From Bacteroidota bacterium (GTDB taxonomy: Bacteria; Bacteroidota; Bacteroidia; Cytophagales; Cyclobacteriaceae): a stretch of 18,659 nt of DNA. The stretch covers positions 1-18,659 of the forward strand of contig JAEZBX010000103.1 in NCBI GenBank assembly GCA_023412765.1, read 5' to 3'. The position numbers and the translations under genes are program-made. Below, piece by piece: positions 7,734-14,145 of the stretch (its first letter is position 1; the number at the start of each line of letters is the position of its first letter). Below the pieces are notes generated by a model. The model ran no database searches. It was not told where the DNA came from and was given only the letters and a program-made list of their open reading frames with translations.

Positions 7734-8969
7734 TTAATGCTTCGGTTCGATGATTAACGAGCTCAACTTCTCCTCGGTGAACATTTCACAAGCAATATCC
7801 TGGAGCATTGATGCATCAACGTCATTGATCTTCTGATATACCTCTTCCAGGGGTGGTACGCGATCGAGATCGATAACGGCGCGACCCATCATGATCATAA
7901 GCCCCTGGTTATTTTCTTCCGATAGGGCGAGTTGTCCTTTTAGCTGTTCTTTCGCTGATGCAAGTTCTCGGGGACTCAATGGTGTGTCGCAGAGTTTGTC
8001 CAATTCACGTCTTACGAGCGTCATGCACTTTGTAACCTGTTTGGGTTCCGTGCCGAAGTAGATGGCAAACATACCGGTGTCGGCATACGCCATATATTGA
8101 GCATCGATTGCATAGACGAGGCCGTATTTTTCACGTATCGATAAACTGAGCCGGGAGTTCATACCTGGTCCACCCAAAATATTATTTAGAAGAAAGAAAG
8201 GTATTCGCTTATGATTCATCAACGGATATGCATCACGTCCAAATGCACAACGCGTTTGTTTAACCCCGCGCTGTAGTATAGCCTCACGTTGCTTATAGGC
8301 ATTGAATTTTTTTCTCCTGACATTCGACTTAAAAACAGGTCGGTTCTCCAGATACATTTTGGCAATTTTTTCCACCTGAGCCAAAGGAATGTTTCCTACA
8401 CAACTGAAAACAATTTTACGACTGTCGGCGTGCTTCTTGAAAAATGATATGAAGTCCTTCTTCTTAAATGATCTGACAGTTTGCTCATTTCCAAGAATGT
8501 TCATGCCGATCGCATGCCCTTTAAAAATCAATGCCTCGAGTTCGTCCTGCAGCGCATCATCGGGGTTGTCGAAGTACATTGCCATTTCTTCCAGGATGAC
8601 GCCGCGCTCTTTTTCCAGTTCTTTTTCAGGGAAGGTAGATTGAAAGCTAATATCAGTTAAAACATCTACTGCACGCTCGAAATACTGGTCGCGTACAGAT
8701 GCGTAGAATACAATTTTCTCTTTATCTGTGAAAGCATTCAATTCACCTCCGACAGAATCGAGGCTCTTAATAATATCCAATGACGTTCTCTTTTTTGTTC
8801 CCTTGAAAGCCATGTGCTCCCAAAAGTGAGCTATGCCCTGGGTTTCAGTAGTTTCGTCCCGACTTCCTATTCCAATGACGATCCCGCAATGGACTATGCT
8901 AGTAGTGGGTACGTATTGGTGGACTACTCGGATCCCATTGGAGAGCTCGAAAATTGTACACTTTCTCAT
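7734..8969 (-). CDS. M16 family zinc metallopeptidase (processing-peptidase-like)
   Basis: The protein has 411 residues, as usual for single-unit M16B peptidases. The inverted zinc motif HxxEH is HFWEH (H48, E51, H52), followed about 76 residues later by the third ligand in GVILEEM (E127/E128). The C-terminal half has FFLLNNILGGPGMNSRL and the IREKYGLVY segment containing the Arg-Tyr pair typical of the family. This copy therefore has the whole active site, unlike the inactive partner of heterodimeric M16B pairs, and no second M16 gene is next to it. There is no signal peptide, so a cytoplasmic location is suggested by the sequence. ATG start at 8969. It is divergent from the small plus-strand gene, with 184 bp between. 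A near-match -7 box (TACTTTTA, 8984-8991) is close to the start but weak. Confidence 0.94.
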   Translation of the reverse strand: MRKCTIFELSNGIRVVHQYVPTTSIVHCGIVIGIGSRDETTETQGIAHFWEHMAFKGTKKRTSLDIIKSLDSVGGELNAFTDKEKIVFYASVRDQYFERAVDVLTDISFQSTFPEKELEKERGVILEEMAMYFDNPDDALQDELEALIFKGHAIGMNILGNEQTVRSFKKKDFISFFKKHADSRKIVFSCVGNIPLAQVEKIAKMYLENRPVFKSNVRRKKFNAYKQREAILQRGVKQTRCAFGRDAYPLMNHKRIPFFLLNNILGGPGMNSRLSLSIREKYGLVYAIDAQYMAYADTGMFAIYFGTEPKQVTKCMTLVRRELDKLCDTPLSPRELASAKEQLKGQLALSEENNQGLMIMMGRAVIDLDRVPPLEEVYQKINDVDASMLQDIACEMFTEEKLSSLIIEPKH

Positions 8970-9053
8970 ATATGATATAACACTAAAAGTAGGTTTCAGG
9001 CTCCAGTTTTTGCGCCCGCAACGTTAATTTTATTTGTTTCGGCCGCGAACACT

Positions 9054-9073
9054 TTTGCCCGAACGCGGGCAAA
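9054..9073. promoter_or_regulatory. Perfect 8-bp inverted repeat between divergent genes
   Basis: TTTGCCCG (9054-9061) and CGGGCAAA (9066-9073) are exact reverse complements around the 4-nt loop AACG. The site sits almost midway between the divergent starts at 8969 and 9154 (about 80 nt from each). It is not followed by a T run on either strand, so an operator for divergent control fits better than a terminator. No regulator is identified. Confidence 0.45.
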
Positions 9074-9153
9074 CCATTGCAGCATAAAACTGTTTTTCTG
9101 TATTATTATTATCAAAACCAAATGGCATAACTATTGCAAATTTTTTACCAGCT

Positions 9154-9405
9154 ATGGATACACAAAAAGTAAAAACCTGCTTTACAATAACTTTTACCGA
9201 CGAGCAGTATAATCGGGCCAAGGTGTATGTAGAAGACATGAAACGCCACAGAAATCGCATTTTTTGGCAAGGAAAAGAGGGAAAAACGGATGATGAATTA
9301 ATCATAGAACAGATTGCCCACCGCATCCTTTCAGGTTTCTATAACAACGAGCCTTACGCTGCTGGAAAACATATTATGCGTATGGATAGTTCGGTAAACG
9401 CCTGA
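9154..9405 (+). CDS. Small uncharacterised protein, 83 residues
   Basis: I do not recognise a family. The protein is soluble and charged, with a short N-terminal beta-like segment (KTCFTITFTDEQYNRA) and a basic stretch (VEDMKRHRNRIFWQGKEG). A helix rich in acidic and aliphatic residues follows (TDDELIIEQIAHRIL), and the tail ends RMDSSVNA. No signal peptide or membrane segment is present. The residue make-up looks like a real protein, while the overlapping minus-strand frame (9030-9326) is Cys/Ser/Phe-rich as expected of a shadow. It is the only complete plus-strand gene in the window and converges on the phosphorylase gene 55 bp downstream. No Shine-Dalgarno and no TAnnTTTG box is seen upstream; a perfect inverted repeat lies 81-100 nt before the ATG. 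Confidence 0.65.
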   Translation: MDTQKVKTCFTITFTDEQYNRAKVYVEDMKRHRNRIFWQGKEGKTDDELIIEQIAHRILSGFYNNEPYAAGKHIMRMDSSVNA

Positions 9406-9460
9406 TTGCAAACAGCATCCAATTATACCGTTTTCGGCCCTGTTTTAGGGTTTTGAAAGG

Positions 9461-10324
9461 CTAAATCCGTCCTAAAACTTTCCTGATCAGGGAATCTATT
9501 GTTTTGTAGGGATCTTTAGAAAATTCCCGTCTGACCCGATCGGCCACAATGGCACTGACGCTCAAAGTGTCGTGATTGAGGAGCCTGGCCATAGCATAGT
9601 AGCCGGCTGTTTCCATCTCAAAGTTCACAAGTCGCAAACCATGCTTTTTATTCCCTTCTGCCGCCAGACTATTTAACATTTTAGGGTATTTGGGCGATAC
9701 CCGTACGTTACGGCCCTGAGGGGCGAAAAATCCGGGGGTGGTAAGCGTGTTTCCCGTAATCATATCATGGCCAATTCGCTGCATGAGAGATTGCGAGGCT
9801 TTCGCAACGTAAGGCATATATTCCAGACGCGCCCTACGCATAACTTCACGTGAAATCTGCTTTTCGACCCAATTCATTCTGAACTTGTAGAACTGCATCA
9901 GGGTATCTAATCCAATGGCGTAATCGGTTACAACATGAGAATCCACCGGCACATCCTTCTGGAAAGAACCTGATGTGCCAATGCGAATTATTTTCAGCTT
10001 TTTTTGTCGGCTCTTAATCGTTCTTGATTTCAAGTTTACGTTAACCAAAGCATCCAACTCCGTGAAAAAGATTTCAATATTATCTGTGCCCATTCCTGTG
10101 CTGACCACCATTATTCTCTTTCCCCGAAGAACTCCACCATGCGTCACGAATTCCCGTTTTCGAATCTTAAAGTCAACTCGGTCGAAGTATTGACTCACCA
10201 TATCAACCCGGTCAGGATCCCCAACAGTTATAACGGTATCGCTAACATGTTCTGTCAACAGATTAAGATGGTACACGCTGCCATCGCTGTTGAGGATTAG
10301 ATCAGTTTCGGATATTCTCTGCAC
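9461..10324 (-). CDS. Nucleoside phosphorylase, uridine phosphorylase-like
   Basis: The protein has 287 residues and belongs to the PNP/UDP phosphorylase superfamily. The phosphate/ribose site motif TVGDPDRV lies at 33-40, the glycine-rich RIGTSGS at 114-120 and the ribose-binding NFEMETAG at 234-241 (Met and Glu positions present). The segment SAIVADRVRREFSKDP (257-272) aligns with the VIVNRTQQE region of uridine phosphorylases rather than the SDH motif of purine enzymes. A role in cleaving uridine or a related nucleoside with phosphate is inferred. The start is GTG at 10324: the preceding in-frame codon is TAG, and no other start precedes the conserved LILNSDGSVYHLNLL. The leader immediately upstream is a heptamer array beginning 3 nt before the start. 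Confidence 0.87.
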   Translation of the reverse strand: MQRISETDLILNSDGSVYHLNLLTEHVSDTVITVGDPDRVDMVSQYFDRVDFKIRKREFVTHGGVLRGKRIMVVSTGMGTDNIEIFFTELDALVNVNLKSRTIKSRQKKLKIIRIGTSGSFQKDVPVDSHVVTDYAIGLDTLMQFYKFRMNWVEKQISREVMRRARLEYMPYVAKASQSLMQRIGHDMITGNTLTTPGFFAPQGRNVRVSPKYPKMLNSLAAEGNKKHGLRLVNFEMETAGYYAMARLLNHDTLSVSAIVADRVRREFSKDPYKTIDSLIRKVLGRI

Positions 10325-10326
10325 CT

Positions 10327-10354
10327 AGTTAATGGTTAATAGTTATTAGTTAAT
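10327..10354. repeat. Tandem heptamer array, 4 units of RGTTAWT
   Basis: Units AGTTAAT, GGTTAAT, AGTTATT and AGTTAAT run in perfect 7-bp register. The array lies 3 nt upstream of the GTG start of the phosphorylase gene, so it would form its immediate mRNA leader. It pairs in opposite sense with the array at 10511-10538. Confidence 0.8.
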
Positions 10355-10510
10355 AGTCTGGTATCTAAAAAGTATGAAGGACAGAAGGGAAGCATATCTT
10401 TGCGGGTTACGTGCATTTCAGACGTACGTAAATTTGCAAAAATCTTAGTACAGTTAGGCTTCCTGAATTTGCCATTCTAGAAATTAAGCACCGTCCGGAC
10501 TCGAGCGAAC

Positions 10511-10538
10511 TATTAAGTAATAACAAATAACGATTAAC
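10511..10538. repeat. Heptamer array, 4 units ending in AAC/AAG
   Basis: Units TATTAAG, TAATAAC, AAATAAC and GATTAAC run in register. The last unit overlaps the stop codon of the PglD-like gene (TAA, complement of 10534-10536). The array is preceded at once by TCGAGCGAAC (10501-10510), a 10-mer found at the same relative position before the array at 15153-15173. Confidence 0.7.
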
Positions 10539-11172
10539 TTCTCACAGCAGTGGCAGGATTTCCAAACACCGTCTCCCCGGCCTTCACAGGCGCCACTACA
10601 ACCGACCCAGCCCCTACACGCGCACCCTTGCCGATGGTGATTCCACCAACGATAATTACACCAGAGCCAATAAATACTTCATCCTCAATTTCGCTTCCCG
10701 AATTAATTACACTGCCTGATCCAACTTGTACAAAATTCCCCAACTTTGTTTCGGTTCCAATTATAACGTTGGTCTGCAGGATGCAATGATTCCCAATGCT
10801 TGATCCGGGACCAAAGACGACGCCGTGATGAATAAAATTTCCGTGTCCCATATCGGTTGATGCAGGAATATTTGCAGAAGTTGGAATAACATTTACAGGC
10901 TGAACTTTGTACTCCTCGTTCAACATAACCACAAGGTTTTTGCGAACTTTGTTTTCATCCATAGCAACAAAAACATCACATTTTTTCCCAATCAGTTTTA
11001 AGAATGTTTCATCGTCGGTGCTTCCTAAAACCGAGGCATTGTCAATTTCGGTATGATGAAGGTTTTTATTATCGTCAAGAAATCCATAGACAACATTTCC
11101 GTTGCCCTCAAGAATATCCTTTGCTTGTCTGCCCAGATAGCTGGCCCCTAAAATAATTACCGGATTTTCCAT
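10534..11172 (-). CDS. PglD-like sugar O-/N-acyltransferase-fold protein (left-handed beta-helix)
   Basis: The protein has 212 residues from ATG 11172. The N-terminal Rossmann-like part starts PVIILGASYLG (4-14) and FLDDN follows at 31-35, as in PglD/NeuD proteins. From about residue 97 hexapeptide repeats build a left-handed beta-helix (for example GPGSSIGNHC, IGKGARVGAGSVV), ending in VFGNPATAV. Relatives transfer acetyl from acetyl-CoA to a UDP-sugar or to sialic acid precursors. By my alignment the usual catalytic His of the 'HD..IG' motif is Thr140 here (VIIGTETKLG), so activity is uncertain. The frame extends to GTG 11238, but a full promoter lies inside that extension, so ATG 11172 is chosen. 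The upstream membrane-protein gene suggests a link to surface glycan synthesis. Confidence 0.85.
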   Translation of the reverse strand: MENPVIILGASYLGRQAKDILEGNGNVVYGFLDDNKNLHHTEIDNASVLGSTDDETFLKLIGKKCDVFVAMDENKVRKNLVVMLNEEYKVQPVNVIPTSANIPASTDMGHGNFIHHGVVFGPGSSIGNHCILQTNVIIGTETKLGNFVQVGSGSVINSGSEIEDEVFIGSGVIIVGGITIGKGARVGAGSVVVAPVKAGETVFGNPATAVRS

Positions 11173-11193
11173 TTTTGCACTTTGCGTTTGCCC

Positions 11194-11224
11194 CAAAGGT
11201 AAATTGCCCCTTTCTACGGAACAA
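11194..11224 (-). promoter_or_regulatory. Promoter of the PglD-like gene (TTG, 20 nt, TACCTTTG)
   Basis: On the minus strand TTG (complement of 11222-11224) is followed after exactly 20 nt by TACCTTTG (11201 to 11194). This matches the Bacteroidota vegetative promoter in both boxes and spacing. Transcription would start near 11187, leaving about 15 nt of leader to the ATG at 11172. It lies in the 62-bp gap between the two genes. Confidence 0.7.
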
Positions 11225-11234
11225 GAAGCGATGG

Positions 11235-12512
11235 TCACTTTGCTCTTACAAGCCTTGTAACCAGTGGATTCGCCACCACAATTAAGAACACGAAAAAGGG
11301 AAGAAAGCCTACCCTGAATCGTGACAACGTTCCGAAATTTGGAGTTGATAATGCAAGGAAGGTAGAAAGTGTGAGAACATAAATGAACAAAGAAAAGAGG
11401 AGCAACCGATGTTTACTGTTGATCAATTCTTTGGCTCGTGTTAAAGCAGCAATAGTAAGAATCAAGAGGATAAGGTTTTCCGCGGCGCTTAAAAACTGTA
11501 ACACTGAATCCGCGTCGATAAAAGTGGGTCGATAAAGCCCGGAGATAATTGCCAGCGGGACGTTCCTAGCAAATCCTGTTATAGTCGGTTTCAAGGTACT
11601 ATAATGTATTACATCGTTGGGTTCAGAAATGGCTTGGAATTCGTTATAACTTGAAACCACCACTTCCAAAAATCTTTGGGGATAAAAGTTTGGATGCAAT
11701 GACGTAACCAAGAGTAATGGCGCAATAAAAATAAAACACCACAACATGATTTTTAAGAATAAACTTTTCAACCTCATTCTGGAAAAAATCCATTGTGCTA
11801 CCCATGTTGTTATCACGATGGGCAACAAAAGTCCGAGGTAGTAATACTTAAGATTCCACAGAACCCAGGCAGCTAAGGTAGTTGTTACCCATTCGGGATA
11901 ACGTAGCTTTTCCCTCAGCCAGACTTTCAAAAATACAAAACAGAGGAAGTACAAGGATGCCATCGCCAGACTCTCTTTGATAAGTCCGGAAGTCCAGAAG
12001 ACAACCGACGGAAAAAACAAAAAGGATACAGCTACTGCAAACGTTGAATTTGGATTAAGTAGCAATATTTTCTTGGCAAGCATCCATGAGAAAACGAAGC
12101 TGATCAACGAAAAATACAAGGAAGTAACCCAATAGCTATCCGCAGTGAGGATACAGAAAATGCTCGTCACTTTTGAAAGAAACATTGCACGCGGTTGTTT
12201 GTAAATCAATTCCGTCCAAATGGAAAAAGATTCATCTCCAGTCCAAAGGAATCGTATGTAAGATGAGGGATCCTGTCGCGCAAGATTTGACAGTTTAACG
12301 CCATCATTAAAATAATTGAAGGTGTCACCGCCACTGTAGTAATAGATGTACAGCAGACCCAATACAATTCCTGATACCAACTTGAGGGAAAGTGCATACC
12401 AATAAATTGGTTTCAGAGCTGAGCTATCTCGCTGCCATAGCCGGTACGATATGTATGCGATAAGGGCGACGTTTGCAATACCGGCTACTATGTTCATTAT
12501 GGCCGCATTCAT
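11235..12512 (-). CDS. Polytopic membrane protein, possibly a polysaccharide polymerase or GT-C-like enzyme
   Basis: The protein has 425 residues and about ten hydrophobic segments, starting at about 5-25 and 35-58. An early extracytoplasmic loop holds YSGGDTFNYFNDG (about 59-71), an Asp-containing motif. A later segment, FFPSVVFWTSGLIKESLAMASLYFL, matches what I recall from Bacteroidota O-antigen/exopolysaccharide polymerase-like proteins. C-terminal loops carry Arg and Tyr residues (ISGLYRPTF, LSRFRVGFLPF). The family is not firmly recognised: EpsG/Wzy-like or a GT-C glycosyltransferase are both possible. The downstream PglD-like gene supports a glycan role but has its own promoter. ATG start at 12512; codon 6 is an alternative ATG. 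No -7 box was found within about 130 nt upstream. Confidence 0.6.
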   Translation of the reverse strand: MNAAIMNIVAGIANVALIAYISYRLWQRDSSALKPIYWYALSLKLVSGIVLGLLYIYYYSGGDTFNYFNDGVKLSNLARQDPSSYIRFLWTGDESFSIWTELIYKQPRAMFLSKVTSIFCILTADSYWVTSLYFSLISFVFSWMLAKKILLLNPNSTFAVAVSFLFFPSVVFWTSGLIKESLAMASLYFLCFVFLKVWLREKLRYPEWVTTTLAAWVLWNLKYYYLGLLLPIVITTWVAQWIFSRMRLKSLFLKIMLWCFIFIAPLLLVTSLHPNFYPQRFLEVVVSSYNEFQAISEPNDVIHYSTLKPTITGFARNVPLAIISGLYRPTFIDADSVLQFLSAAENLILLILTIAALTRAKELINSKHRLLLFSLFIYVLTLSTFLALSTPNFGTLSRFRVGFLPFFVFLIVVANPLVTRLVRAK

Positions 12513-12611
12513 TAAGTGTGTCCATAAAGTAAAAAATTAATTTGCAAAGCACGCTAAGGAAGACACCAAAGAATTGCCATCTACGCTCTAATACACTGGA
12601 ACAGGTTTTAA

Positions 12612-12709
12612 TTTTACATTGGAAATTGAAAATCTTACATTGGAAATTTTCTTTATAAACCGCAAAATGTAAAATGTTCAACCGAAGCTATCGGCTGTAA
12701 AATGTAAAA
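12612..12709. repeat. AT-rich repeat cluster of direct and inverted TTTTACATT units
   Basis: TTACATTGGAAATT occurs at 12614-12627 and again at 12635-12648 (21-bp spacing, three times seven). The inverse AATGTAAAA occurs at 12666-12674 and 12701-12709, within AAAATGT heptamers. A small stem CCGA/TCGG lies between the last two copies. The cluster fills most of the gap between the DUF2851 stop and the membrane-protein start. An 85-codon minus-strand frame across it (12424-12681) is low-complexity and is not called a gene. Confidence 0.7.
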
Positions 12710-12727
12710 GTGGGTTGACAACCGGCT

Positions 12728-14011
12728 CTACACACGACCACCAATCAATGAAGTACCAATGCTGCAGTCAAGGCACCTGCGCTTACTGCAATAACTAGTT
12801 TGCAGCTCAAGGAGTGCCTGTGAGTCGAAAGCGGTTTTGCTCCTCATACCAAGATTTTTCCATTGAGAAACTATGGTATTTGCTTCACCTGGCGTCTGTT
12901 GCAAGATTATAACAGCCCGATCAATATACTGCTGGTCACCCTTTGACTTACCATAAGCAACCAACAAAGGTGCGACGGCATTAATAACAATTGTGCCGAT
13001 GCTGGACGTACCTAGTCCGTTTACATGCTCGCGAGTTGCCGTTGCAAAAGTGTAATGTTTGCTCCAGTATTCCGACTGGCTCACCGCGAACAAGTTTTCC
13101 AATTCCTTGTAGGTCTTAGCCTCCATTATGGCAGAAAACAGAAAAGGTCTGGAAAAAACTAAAGCGGCAAATTCAGCCAACCGTACCGTCGGAAAATTTG
13201 CCGGACGGAGTCTCAGAAATTTCCACTGCACTTTGTTTAGTCTCCGCTCCGACAAATTATACTTCTGTCTGAGCAAGTTGTACTCTCTTTTAAGCAATCG
13301 GTAATAATCGTTTTCAAGATCTTCTTCAAGAAAGCCCGCCTGACCAAACAATAGTGCTTCTACATGCAACAACTTATCGGAATGTTTTCTTAAGACTTTG
13401 TAAGGCAACAGACGAGCTAGCTGCTGAAATGGATCAGCATTTATTTTATAACCGAAACTTCTGGCCAACGCTTGAAAGCATGTCTCTTCCCAATCATTAC
13501 GACTTTTTTCCAGTATTTCAAGGATTCGTAAAGATTTGGTTTCAAGCCTTTCAATGACAACTCTGTCGAGCATTGAAAGCTTCACAATGTCATTTACGTT
13601 TGGGATATTATGAGCGCATGGAATTTCCTCGGGACTGTTAACCAATCGTTGGTAATCCATGAAACATTTTGGATCTACACGATTTGCCAACACAACTGTA
13701 GGCAATAACGACCCATCCGTTCTACGGATAGCCATGTCGTTATCCCATACGATATGAAGAATCACATTGTCGTATGCCGGATCCCGGTCGTGTTTATGGT
13801 CCATCCACCCAGATGCGAGAATGTGAATCTCAGCGCTTCCGATCCATTCCATGCCTCCAATCTTTATGCGTGCATTTTGGAAATCAGGGCCAGCGTGCGA
13901 GTTTCGAATTCCTGGATTGTAGACCTCAATGAGATCACCGGAAGTGGTTTGCAATTCATTTTTATTAAAATACTGGAATTGCCACAGATAGTGGAGGAAT
14001 GCTTCAGACAT
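12728..14011 (-). CDS. DUF2851 family protein
   Basis: The protein has 427 residues and matches the Bacteroidota DUF2851 family. The N-terminal part reads MSEAFLHYLWQFQYFN, then GPDFQNARIKIGGMEWIGSAEIH and WMDHKHDRDPAYDNVILHIVWD (about 69-90). Its conserved Asp, Glu-Ile-His and His residues are arranged like an enzyme active site, though no activity is established for the family. The C-terminus has C408-x4-C413-x2-C416 followed by SIG, which could bind a metal. No signal peptide or membrane segment is present. ATG start at 14011; the leader 11 nt upstream is a heptamer repeat. PyrF is encoded 134 bp upstream in the same direction, without visible functional coupling. Confidence 0.9.
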   Translation of the reverse strand: MSEAFLHYLWQFQYFNKNELQTTSGDLIEVYNPGIRNSHAGPDFQNARIKIGGMEWIGSAEIHILASGWMDHKHDRDPAYDNVILHIVWDNDMAIRRTDGSLLPTVVLANRVDPKCFMDYQRLVNSPEEIPCAHNIPNVNDIVKLSMLDRVVIERLETKSLRILEILEKSRNDWEETCFQALARSFGYKINADPFQQLARLLPYKVLRKHSDKLLHVEALLFGQAGFLEEDLENDYYRLLKREYNLLRQKYNLSERRLNKVQWKFLRLRPANFPTVRLAEFAALVFSRPFLFSAIMEAKTYKELENLFAVSQSEYWSKHYTFATATREHVNGLGTSSIGTIVINAVAPLLVAYGKSKGDQQYIDRAVIILQQTPGEANTIVSQWKNLGMRSKTAFDSQALLELQTSYCSKRRCLDCSIGTSLIGGRV

Positions 14012-14021
14012 CGGAGGTAAA

Positions 14022-14063
14022 AATTAACAGTTAACGGTATTGATCTACGATTTACGATTTTGT
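14022..14063. repeat. Imperfect heptamer array upstream of the DUF2851 gene
   Basis: Units AATTAAC and AGTTAAC (14022-14035) are followed after GGTATTG by ATCTACG, ATTTACG and ATTTTGT in the same 7-bp register. A 7-bp inverted repeat GATTTAC/GTAAATC (14049-14055, 14062-14068) overlaps the end. A G/T-rich stretch with repeated GTGTTG follows to about 14110. No TAnnTTTG box is visible in this gap. Confidence 0.65.
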
Positions 14064-14145
14064 AAATCTAAAATCAAGAGCGTGTTGAGGTGTTGGGGTG
14101 CGAAGTGTTGACGTTGTGCGCGGTGAAGGGGACTGCTCTCTGACA

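Noticed and set aside
8984..8991. TACTTTTA as promoter of the M16 gene
   Set aside because: One mismatch to the -7 consensus, no TTG at the right distance, and an implied leader of only about 8 nt.
9030..9326. 98-codon minus-strand frame opposite the small plus-strand gene
   Set aside because: Cys/Ser/Phe-rich composition typical of a shadow; the plus-strand frame has a more protein-like pattern.
9438..9478. Possible terminator between the convergent small gene and phosphorylase gene (CCCT/AGGG stem, and GTTTTAGG/CCTAAAAC)
   Set aside because: The first stem is only 4 bp; the second has a 21-nt loop and overlaps the phosphorylase coding end without a proper T tract.
12424..12681. 85-codon minus-strand frame overlapping the membrane-protein start
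   Set aside because: Runs through the AT-rich repeat cluster and through the 5' part of a clear membrane-protein gene in another frame.
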